Shown here: piece by piece, positions 1-11,772 of the stretch
Position numbering within the stretch: position 1 is the first letter of the stretch
Layout: every line of letters begins with the position of its first letter
DNA from: Parelaphostrongylus tenuis
Taxonomy: Eukaryota; Nematoda; Chromadorea; Rhabditida; Metastrongylidae
Assembly (NCBI GenBank): GCA_019055375.1
Contig: JAHQIW010003890.1
Location: forward strand, 124,001 to 188,000
Length of the DNA: 64,000 nt
Direction: 5' to 3'
The notes under the pieces: generated by a model
What the model was told of the DNA's origin: nothing
Seen by the model: the letters and a program-made list of their open reading frames with translations, nothing else
Database searches by the model: none
Program-made: the position numbers and the translations under genes

Positions 1-2900
1 ATAAAAGTTGAAGAAGTAGGTTGCATAACGTATATCTCGAGAATTGATCATACGCTGAACGTTTTATCTTTTTTTTGTTCTACAAGCATTATGCTGTTTT
101 ATTAACACAAAAGTGGAAAATACCAGACGATATGTAAATCAAATTTTCTGAATTCGAGAGCAAATGATTTTTGTCAGAAATCAGGAGAAACTTTCTTTGA
201 CGTATCAACTGTCTTGTTAGTACTTTCAAAATGGCAAAACAGTGCCTCTCCCGTCTAGCAGAATTGCCCGTAATGGCGTGCAAGTAGCAACTCCAAAAGT
301 TTCCTCTTTGCATAAAGTGATAGTCAACGACGTAGAGCCCTGTACATCTTCGACTTGGGATCGATCCGACGACAATTGAACATCAGTTGCAATCCTTGCA
401 ATCTGGAAGTAAAGATCAGACTTAGTTGGAGGCGTTTGAAGAGTATACCTGAGTGCATTCGTTCCAAAATCACTTCATTTGATTGCGTAACAGGTTGTAC
501 CTTAATACTAACAAATCTATCTTTCGATCCAATGTTTCTAGAGAGCAGGCGCGAAGCGGTTGATAGTGGTAAGTTGATTCGCAATCTACTCAGTCAAATA
601 CTACTGTAGCCCCAGCAGAAATAAACGCTATAAACAAAATTTGGTTCATACAGTAAACAATTTCTTTTAAGAACAGTCACCGTTTTGTTGTTTTTCAGTA
701 TCCCAGTAAATCAGTGGAGACAAGTCGCACAGTACTGCGTCAGGTAGAAATGTGTTTGGCCAGGTCAGAAAGAGCAGCTTGAAATGGGGTGCTAGGTCAC
801 GCCTTCTCACGAGATACTCCTCCTCGTGAATCATTTTTGGATTTTTCGCGTTTAACCAAGAACTTTACAAAGTTTTTGCTTAGACGTTTCGGATTTCTGT
901 GCGAGGACACTGTCTTTTGCATCAATTTTTTCCCCGTTATGTTTGTGTTCCCTATGAGAGCTTATTCGAGTGTTTAGAGTGAAGGAGTGTGAGTCGAAGA
1001 AACATTATGGTTTTCGATAGTTAGAGAAACACCTTTGAAGAATAACTTTGGATGAACCAATTGTGATTTGCAAATCTACAGGTCAAGTACTGATGTACCC
1101 TTGCGCAAAAGTATCGGAAATCTAATTAACAAAGTGCACAATCACCTTCAGTGTTGCACCGAAACACCTTTAATGAAGGCTACAAGAATCAACCCAAGAT
1201 TCATAACTTGTCAGATGCGTCAAGGTTCACCGTGTTAGGAAGCAAGACTCTCCTTGACAGTGCATGCTCGCAGGAAGAATTGGCCCAAGTTTCTCAGGAG
1301 TGCAGCACATTTCTAAAAAATTCCTTACACAGGAGTGCTCGCAAATTGTACGAATCTCAAGATCGACTCTGTCACAAAGCTAGAGGAATTATCAATCAAC
1401 CATGAACAACAAGAACTAGTGCATTACTAGCATCTCCTATTCCTCGAAAGTTCTGCAGACAGTAAGACTCTAGCGGCAAATCACATGAACTTTCGCATTT
1501 TTCGGACGAAACCTTTAGATTCCTTAACGACTACCGTGGGAAAAACTTGATTCCAACCTTACAAGAGCGCAAAAGAGTGCTACAAGTTCGAGAACTGATA
1601 AAATCGGAAGCTAGTGGCTTATCATTCAATGGTAAGGGTGAGGAAATTTTAGTAATTTTCATCAATTACATGGTGAGATAACGAAAAATTTGGTACTTTT
1701 CCGTTGTTTCCATCCAATCGAGTCCTTTGTTGGAACGTGTCTTTTGCTTTTGTAAAACGTCTTGGTGGTTATTCGATAGCTAAAATCAAGTGAATTTGAA
1801 CAATTCATTTTATATGCTAAAAGCCTGTTTTCTGCACTGATTTGTTTCACATTCAAAAATTTCTTATCGGATAAAGTTTTTTCATAAGCAATCAGTAAAT
1901 TTTAGATAGGATAAACCATTTCAATTATAACGGTATAATTAGCTTTTGGTAAGGAAACTTTAGAGTGCTGCAACAGTCAAGAGAGGATTAGGTTTCGCGA
2001 GTTTGGATCACTTCCAACGTCCTCATCCTGTTTTGACCTCCTGGGGAAAACACGTTTCTCCATTTTTTCCAGATTTTTTATTTCTACTGGATAGCTAAAA
2101 TCGTGACAATGTTGGATTTATATTTGTTATAGAATGACGTTCTCAAGGCTCTCTAACAGCAAGAAATAAAAATATCTATCGCACTCGAAAATTTCTCGCT
2201 GAACACAGTTTATCCGCTGGACTTCCGATAAACTTTCGATAGTGCAAATCTTACCGATTTCAAAAATGTAATTGGTTTTTGGAATTGGCTTTTCAGAGCG
2301 CTGTAACACTTGCAAGAGTACTCCAGTGGGTCCTCTTCGCTGTAGGAATTGATTGAAAATCATATTTTTCCTACAGGCTTTTCTTGAGGAAATCGGCCCG
2401 TTGGATCGGTGATCTTCCTAATGCGCGCTTTATTGCACTCGTTAACGGCTCTTGCCCATCGGTTGCCGTTAAAGCTCATTACTTGTTCAGCCTACCTTAT
2501 CCTCGATAGTCTGGCGGATAGAATAGCATCTCTGATTTTAGGGAACAATAACATAACGGAAAGTGTTTTAATAGAAAGGTTGAGACTCTTACACAGAAAT
2601 TTAAGACATCTACTAGAAAATTTCTGCAGATTTGTGAATTATTGCAAGGAATCCAAGAGAAACTGTAAGGAGGAGTGTCCTATAACCACGCGTAACCCCG
2701 CACCCACCTATCTCAGGCTAGTTTTTTCTGATCCGAGCCAGGCACATTTCTCCCTATGCAATGTACGGCTTGTCTTCAGTGAATAAGTGGGGGATTTAGG
2801 AAACAACAAGAGCGTTTCAGAAAGAAGGTGTATATCGTAAAAATCATATTTTGTTTACCAGGGTTAATTTGACTGGAGTTACGCGGGTATTTGACTGGGC
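1..2900. other. No recognised gene
   Basis: Short open frames on both strands; none matches a family I know. The stretch 1150-1640 (RFLNDYRGKNLIPTLQERK in one frame) and 2380-2790 look like decayed coding sequence of unknown origin, interrupted by stops. Confidence 0.3.
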
Positions 2901-2929
2901 AGATTGCTAATCAACTTGACCATTCTACG

Positions 2930-2962
2930 TTCTGTAGAAAACGATACTGCCGAAATGTCAGG
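2930..2962 (+). repeat. Diverged Penelope-type terminal motif
   Basis: TTCTGTAGAAAACGATACTGCC then GAAATGTCAGG matches the pattern of the motifs at 3817 and 44660 with several changes. The surroundings (TTTGACTGG upstream) also resemble those copies. Confidence 0.35.
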
Positions 2963-3222
2963 ATTCAATGTAATGAATTGTGTACAATAAGTGCGACTGC
3001 TAACAATTTCACATCCTCTCGTCAGAAGAAATATTGAATATCTTTCGATGTCACGATTAACAGAAAATCAGTCCCGGGAAGTGTGAAACTGTTCAGTTGA
3101 ATATCTGATTGAGATTATTCTAAGCTCTTCAAGAGACTGTTATACCTAGTGCCCGGATTTGAAGTGGCTTTAGATGGAGTAAAAACTCTGATTATGCAAC
3201 TTTCTTAACCCTCTTCTTTGAA

Positions 3223-3421
3223 TTATTTCAGGAGATAATAAAATTGCCTGCACAAAACATCTAACATTTCATGTAAATTTTCGGTGAAGTTGATTATGCT
3301 TACTCGTACTGACCTGCCATAAATGAATGGGTTTATCACGCTGTTCAGCACGACGAGAAACGCCAGCGGGAACGTAATGTCTTGATATTCTCGGTAGGAG
3401 TCAAACGAAATTACCATCCAC
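3223..3421 (-). CDS. Receptor exon 7: ECL3, TM7, C-terminal tail
   Basis: Acceptor GTATTTTAG. The exon contains WMVISFDSYREYQD, TM7 with the NPFIY motif and a short tail ending in a stop at 3223-3225. Possible internal donors are CGA|GTAAGC (exon end 3304) and AG|GTCAGT (exon end 3314), so a longer spliced tail cannot be excluded. Confidence 0.78.
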
Positions 3422-6400
3422 CTAAAATACACGAGGATTACACAGGTCCATCACTTTTTTATAGCAGCATCAGGCCTCGTTCGCACTTCATGGAGGCTTT
3501 TCTAAATTTCTACTTGAACCTTCACGAACACCTTAGTTTCACATGGTCGACTTCAAAAAAGTGTCCTCCGCACCTTCAAGAGCATGCCAATTTTTCGATC
3601 GCATCGAGCACAATGTCAACTTTATACATACTCACCGCTTTTTATTATATGTCTTCCAGTGAATGAACAGGTGAAGAAAAACGAAACGGTAATCACATAG
3701 GCCAGTAATGTACATACCCGTCAAAGCAACAATCGAATTCTAGGGCTGACAATTTTCTCTCAAAAAAGTGATGGAAGTGTTTGACTGATTGGATTGTAAC
3801 AACTTTGACCTTTCCAGGCTCTGACGAAGGCGACCTGCCGAAACGTTAGCCGTTTGATTGTGTGAACAAAGTTTGGATTTAACACCTCGTACCTCGCTCA
3901 AGAAGAAAGAAAAAATAAGAATTACTGAGGCGCGCCGAGGTTGATAAACAGTCGGTCTTGGGTTTTCTGCGTTTTTCTCACTTTAATTAGGTACTTTTAT
4001 AAAAAAGTATTTCATTATCGAAAAACACGCACGTTTGTCCGTCCTTTCTTAGCAGAAATTAAACCACTCTAAATATAGAATTTCAAGGTTACTATTTCAA
4101 TCATCTATAAAATTAGTTCCTTTGATAAATTCAGCTTTCCAAAAAAATATTTCAATATGTAAGAAATAGTATGAAGTACCATAAGAGAAGATTATTTGGC
4201 AGCCATGTGATGACGTAGACGAGGATCAGCAACAATGTGATTTTAAGCGAGCGTATCTTTGCACGTTGAAGCTTATCCTGACCTCTGTCCGCTCGAATGA
4301 TTAATACTGTAAAAGATAAAAAGTGCCGATATAAATGATAAATCAACTATTCTAACTTGAGATAAAGAGTACTGAGGAACCCATGAAGATCTGTTACGCT
4401 TATACTATTGTTGTTTCATCTGTCCTTGACGAGTATGAAGTCAGTTCTAGCGGAAGAATGTGATTGGCTGAAGATGAGCAATAAATAAGTGCTTATAATA
4501 GCGTAGGAACGATCACATTGGCTAAGCGGGTCGATCACGGGTCACTCTGTATTGGAATGGCCGATTGGAAGAAAGATCAAATAAAGCACTTCACTAGTCA
4601 GAATAGAAAAACAATCAAGACTCCGACTTTGTTTAGGCCAATAGCACGAGATTCATAAAAGAATATTTCCAGCTAACGCTTGGATCTCTTCTTCTTCTTC
4701 AGAGTTGATGACTCGAGTGTTCACAGTCGCTCGTCCCAGTTGTGGGCCTTCAATTCTGCTGTTATTTGAGCAGGATCTTCTTTGGTGGAGCTCCCTTGAA
4801 TGATGACATTTTACTTGGTGATGCTCTCGTATACTGAACAGTCGTTGATGATATTGAATGCCCTATGACAATAATTTGTTTCCTGAGGGGCAATCCGTGC
4901 TGAAGCAGTCAGTATAATTATCGAGTTGCACAGTGCGTGTTAATGATACTTACCTTTAACCCGACGTTATCAATCGCATATATTTTGTTCTCTAGTCGAA
5001 ACAATAACAGTCCCTATCATTTTTATTCACGCGCCTGAGCAAACAGCAGGATCCACAACTTTTCCAATCGTTCATCCCTTCGTAGTCTCTATTCTAGTTT
5101 AGCAGAGGAAATCATGTGTAGTATTCAAATTGAAAGGTAGCCACAAAGTAAAATAGTGCTAGAGTCACATGTAGCTCGTGAGACTCTTACCTGTACCAGC
5201 TTTTTCTTTCGCCTTCTTAGACATATTTTTGGTGGTCGTTGAGTTTTTGCTTAGCTCGGTAAAGTACCACACTGATGACATCTCAGGTTCCGTTTTAGAG
5301 TTGAGCGTCTTGTAGATGTCCTGCATAGGTATTCTTGATCTAAGGAAATATTTTTTTTAGAAAAACAAGGATTAACACAATTCGATGAGGGAGCAACTCA
5401 ATAGACAGAAAAACGCAGTGACGGATGTAAGCTACTTTATGCCGCTGGAGCTTTTCAATGATGAAAAGTAATTGAAAATCTGATAGCCATCAAATTTTGC
5501 TATTTTACAGCAAATTTTGAAGTACAAGTCACCCCCTCTCAGCTCGGTCACTTCCTTGGACATATACCCCTTATATAGAGAAATCGATACCGTATATTTA
5601 CCGTATATTTACACCATTATACCGTATATTTACACCATTACAAGATAACTACAATCACAAAATAATCGGAAAATAATCTGATAACGTATTTTGGGCCTTT
5701 CTTGAGGTCCATTATTTGACCTCACGGCATGATCGGTTGCACAGTACCTCTCAGCTCGGTCACTTCCTTGGGCATATACCCCTTATATAGAGAAATCGAT
5801 ACAGTATATTTACACCTGCTGTAAGGTGAGAAAATCACCAGAAGAGCAATGATGTACAGTCGATTGGAGGGTCACGAGCAGTTCTACGCAAAAAGGGTCG
5901 CAAGATGGCAGAACAGGAAATGCACACCACAAAGGGCTCAAATTTTCCGGTTCTATATTTCTAGTTGATTCCCAAAAGTGAAAAGGTTTCGATCTTCTAT
6001 GTAGGTGGTCACTGAAAAATGAATCAATGTTAGAGTTCACTGAATAAACTAAGTCACAAAATAATGTTTTCCTCCAACTTCCAGTATCTAATAGTTGTCT
6101 GAGGTCACGAATTGTGGACGTCATACCACGACTATGCTGAAATTGCTTGAAGAGAGTGTCTCACATAAGCAAAAATAACATTCATGTTTCCCTGATCCGT
6201 ATGCGGCAGCGATTAGCCATTAAGTATATTGCGTGTTTCTCAGATACACATATAACTGAGCATTTCTCTCAATTTTCTTTTCCATAAACACGAATTACAT
6301 TGTTATCGACTTCTATGAAATCCTCTGGCGTGAAGTTTGATTCTTGAAACTGCAAAATTTTTTGATGGTTTCAGCATGTTGAAAGAAGTATGGTGAATCT

Positions 6401-9400
6401 CTCTATTGAGTCGAAAGATGTGAAAAAGTATGAAACATCACCTTTAGTATAAGCACATAGCAGATTACGAGAATCACCAAAGGAACATAAAATGTGACAA
6501 AAGCGTTTTGAATCCCGTAGAGCTTCATAAGCGTAAAGTCCGATTCCGTCATTTGGTTGTGGTTCCCATTCAATACGATTTTTTCTGTCCAAATCGTCAC
6601 ACACTGGTTCATTCTTCCAAAATCCACCTAAAATTGAAACAGGTTCTCTACAACAACCTAAAATGTGAACATTGACTATTAGTGCTTGCCATATTAGCAG
6701 AAAAAATGAAAAAGGATACTATAGGCCCTAGATTTGCTTCTAGGAAACTAAATATGTAATGAATTAAAGCGGCGTGCCATAGAACACTGTTTCATTAGAT
6801 AAATGGTCCTGTTCTTCCCTAACAGGCCTTTCTATTGAGAACCAAAAGAATGCCACACTCTGCAATTTTTCAAAATTAATTTTTCCACCACAATCTAATG
6901 ACATATTTCAGGCCTTTTATGAGGTATGCTATGGCACTTATACAGTGCAAAACACGTGTTTCGGCATTATAGCTTTGTCCCTTTCGGCTCACTCAGTTGC
7001 GCGGAGACATATCCGCCAATAGAGGAAGCGACGCCGAAATATTCATCCTGGCCTCTGGCTGCTATAATCACCCAACGAGCAGTGTTGTGTAGTAGATTGC
7101 TATGGCTCGCAAAACGTATTGTCACACTTTTCTTTTCGAGCGCTTTTGAGATCTCGACCTCGAAACACGTGTCTTACACTTTATCAGTGTCATGACAGAC
7201 CTCAGGAAAGGCTCAAAATATGTTATCAGATTATATTGCTTTTAGCAAAGTCTCAAAACAGTCAAAACGAAAGGTATTTCTCCACTGTATGCTTGATGTT
7301 GTTATGAATTGCAATGTGTAGTAATAAAAAGAATATTACGATTGCCACCTCTCTCCATACGTATAGCTGTGGTAGCATGGAAATAGCGGCCAACAGCCAG
7401 CTTCCCAATAGCATTTTCCGAAATCGACCGTGTCCCGTAGCCGACATCCATAAAGGGTGGCGTAGTGCGTAGAGACGATAAAGTGCGATGCACACCATGA
7501 TATTCGAGCTGAAACCGTACACTGATCACTCAAAAAGCAGAAAGCGAATAAAACCTATCTCAATCGTCAAAAGCTATGTTATTGTTAGTTTTGAATGGTT
7601 CAAGTACTGGAGGGAGATGCCAGCTTGTTAAGTGGTGCAGTTAATTAGGAAGCAAATGACTGGTCTAAACTCAACTGTTGTAATCCGCGTAGGAATGTCT
7701 TAGATCGGCTATTGTAAAGATTGCAAAGAGATTCTCGACATACCCTACGACATTCTCGAAAAGGACTAACTGCTCAAGCAATAGTCGAACTCTCATGTAA
7801 AATGTTGGAGGAAATCGGTAGTTGATGGATGTGTGAGTCCGTATTGAGCGCACAAAGTGCTGCGATCTTCGCACAATAATTTTATGACTAGTCATGTAGA
7901 ATAAATGTAATTATCTGAATTTTATCACCAAAATTTGACTTTTATGGGAATATTATTGCCATGTAGTAAGAAGCATTTTATTCAGCCACCATGTTTCGAA
8001 AAATCATTTACGGACTCCAAATGAGACTACGATAGATCACAATCTTGCTGTTACCGTGGCATTCTCTTCGTTAAAACGGAGCCCATTCTCTTATTTTTTT
8101 GTAAGCCAATTACAAGGTCAAACGTTGTGTTAAAACTGATTAGGTGCGAGCGGAAGCTGTTAGTGTGAGGTAACTCTTTGTACACTGACTCTCCCCATCA
8201 CAGGCGTCCAAATTATATCAATATATTTCTACAAAGGAAGTTACTGTGGACGTTTTGGCGCCTTTGTTCTTTTTCAGATCCATTATTCGTGTGGTGCGTC
8301 ATGCCACTGATCGCTTCGATGAGAACACGAAACACCACATCGGAGCAAGCAGCTCCTCTAAGAGCTTTCATCGAATCATCGCGCTTCCAAGCAGGCCAAT
8401 AGCATCAAATTACAACATCATCTAGGTGTAGCAGTTTAAGCAGTTTAGCAAGATGGTTTTTGTGCGAGAATTAAATTAAAACAAAAGCGTAAAGAGAGCT
8501 CCGTCCAAGAAGAACCAGATCCACTTGTCTATGAGAAGGATGTCCCTGATACTACGGTTGAAAAGAAAGTTCTGAGGCTCCTTATTGAGCACAACTCCCA
8601 TGTATATCATGAGAATGTGGCGCATGTGGCGCTATGGTTAGAGGTGCTCTGCGTCACACACGAGGTCATTGGTACGAGCTCGTGCTCATGGCTCACCAAG
8701 CCATCCATTTCTGAGGGGTTCGGTAAACTGATACCACACTGACCTCCGACTTGCCTGAGAGGATAAGCAGCAGTGACTTGATTCAGCGGGAGGCCACCGC
8801 GAGCCATTGTAACGGCCAGATATGCATTCAGTCACCTCAAACGAAGTTAAAGATTGAAGACGAATGCATGACGCATCCCTCAGTGATTGATCGACGCCAA
8901 GAGCTTTATTCTTTTTTATATCATGGAAAAATTACAATTTCTTATGTGGGATTCCCACTGAAAGTCTAGATAATGTTCGCTCTCATATTCACTTTGTTGC
9001 AAGCCTCTGCTATGTCCAGCGATACAATCGACGTTCGTGTTTTATTGCGTCATTATTGGAGAAAAAATCTTTAACAACAAGTTGCAGTCGATGAAATCAA
9101 CGAATTAGAAGGGGAAGGCACATGAAGCAATTCTGTTGTTGAACGCTGGTTTCGAAGCTTCTCAATGCCTGAGATCTTTATCTCAAAGACAAGCATCGTT
9201 CAGGACGTCTTACAAAGTTGAACAAGGAGGATGTGATTGCTGCTTTGGAAAATGAACCGTCGTCAAGTGTTTGTGAATTGGGGGGCAATCGATCTGATGT
9301 TTCTCATACAACTATGTTAGCTCATCTCCATCGGCTCAAATTTGTCCACAATACCACGAGATCTGCACGAACTCACCAATGCACAAGTCGCTAAAAGGGT

Positions 9401-11700
9401 CGAAATTTGTCGCTCAAATGCTCAACAATCCACTGAATGACCGATTTTGGAAATGCATTGTGATTTGGACGAGAAGTGGGTGTATATGGTCAACAACAAT
9501 CGAGACAGGCAATGAGTTCAAAAGGCTTAAGCTATGCCGTCAGCCCTGAAGCACAACCATTGGCAAGAAGATCATGATCTGCGTTTGGTGGGTGAGGAGC
9601 GTGTCAGGAGTTTTTTAATTTGAAGTTGAAACAATTAGATCCGAAAATTGGAGGAGCGATGGCAGATTTCCGTAGAAGACACTGACCTTTATTTTGAAGA
9701 ACAGTTAACAATGTTTTTGTTTGGAATTCATATTTAAATTCCCAGTTTTCTACAAGTGCCCCAGAACTTTCTTTCCAGCCTAATAATATTCTTTTTCATA
9801 TTTTTGAACTCTTTATTGTCCTTTTTATAGGGTTCTTTTTCTAGACTATGCCGATTGCAAGACTTCTAGTGTCCAATCTCTTTTTTGTCTTCTTCTTGAA
9901 GGTCGTAGAATACCGGTTAAGCACGTCTACTTGCAATATCAAAAATAGTCTGGCTATGGCTTCATTGAACGTTTGTTGTTAAGTGCCGGAGAGTGTTGGA
10001 TTTTTTTTATATCATTGGCAGATTAAAGAAATCCTACTTGTGGCGGATTGGGAACAGTTTTTGAAACAAGAATCTCAGATCCATTTCATTACTAGTAAGT
10101 AGTTAGTTGAAAAGAGCAAACTAAAGCTCGATAAGCAGCTCTTGTGTGGCTAATTATGAATGTCAAGTGCAGATTTTTTTTGGTGGATATACACCGCTAC
10201 AGGCAAAAAAAATGTTAATTGAAGAGACCAAGCTATCTATCTAAAAACCGTTGGGATCTGTGCAAAAGCAGTGATTCGTTATCTGCTCCGTTGAATAAAA
10301 ATTTGACCATCAGCACTTCTCGCCATGATAGGGATATAATAACGGCAAAGTTTTACGCCAAATTTTCTCGCTCTTCCATGTCCATCTCAAATTTGGAATT
10401 CCTCATTGAAGGAGAGCAGCAGCAGTCATACCCCTGAGTTAAAGCTGAAATGAAATCATGAATAGCGGAAGAGTTCCTGAACACAATAATATCACCGCCA
10501 ACTTTTTTGCGAAATGGAGGTCATCAAGTACTGTACTTGCACTTTGTATATGGAGCCATATAACATTTTTCCTTCAAACAAAAAAATCTCATAACGTTGG
10601 AGGACTTCGCGCACAGGCCTCATTTTAAGTAGGGTGACCAAAGGAATCTTTATAACCATCACGGGTGAAACGCTTGTTGAGTGAATTCACAAACTGTTCA
10701 CAAAGATTATTGGTTATAGATAGCAAAACTTCGGATGAGACTCTACCAGTTAAAAAACGCGCGATTCTAAAAGGGGCTCTGCCGCATGGACTACATCCAA
10801 ACCGTGCCCGGGATGGGTTACGATGTCAAAGCACCTGTCTTATCCTGTACCATGTAAAAGCATCATGTACCACCTGTCTTATCATTTACTGACTACGAGA
10901 AGGTGTTTGAAATCACTGAAACGGATACAATCCTATCGCATCTCATCAACTGAGGTGGTGTGAAATCGTTCCCTAAACAAATATTAGCTGACTCTTAACG
11001 GAACGCAGCACAAACATAAGCTTTTCTGGTGATCCGTTATCAATACCACAGAAAAAGGGATTAGATAAGGCGCAAATATCTCGCCGAAGATGTTCACTGT
11101 TGCTCTACAGTGAATAATGAAGTTACTCAACTGAGCGAATTCCTGTCTAAACTTAATTTCACGGATGACATCGTCGTCCTCCAAAAGTACGAGTGAGGCA
11201 GACAGGATGCGCAGTGAACTCACTGGAGCGAGAAAAAGATTGAACTAAGCAACATGAGCAGCACCTGAAGAAAGCCATTGGCCAGATACAAAACTCTGAG
11301 CTCATTGTTTCACCTCAACAGCTGTTCCAATTTCCTACTATGCAGCACTGACGCGGGCCGATCTCTCAACTACGTCATGAGTGGTGTGCCCCACACGCAG
11401 AGCACCTGAACGTTCTCTTCTAAAATTTGGCCGGCACTCATATCGTCCAGCAGAATACCTATCTCAGGTCATGAAATCACCAGCCTTAGGATCCACGAGA
11501 TTTTGGTAACACTTTGGACACTTTGCTAACAAAGCGTGGATGAGCTCGTTATGTGATGAGGAGAACAGACGACTGATGAACGATAAGATTTGTGGGGTGA
11601 TCTTCAAAAATGCAGCCTGTAACGGGGTTGGCATAGCAGACGTCACCATGCTCAAGCAACCCACCAACATGGATGGCGATTATGTGAGAGAGATGGAGCT

Positions 11701-11772
<72 letters not shown>

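Noticed and set aside
4307..4346. Alternative receptor exon 6 start at 4346 (AATAG acceptor)
   Set aside because: It would restore frame without exon 5, but the acceptor is poor and exon 5 with G|GTAAGAG gives an exact phase match to the strong TTTTACAG acceptor.
5810..6124. 104-codon minus-strand frame in receptor intron 4
   Set aside because: No family match, and its residues do not fit between TM5 and TM6. The receptor is in frame without it.
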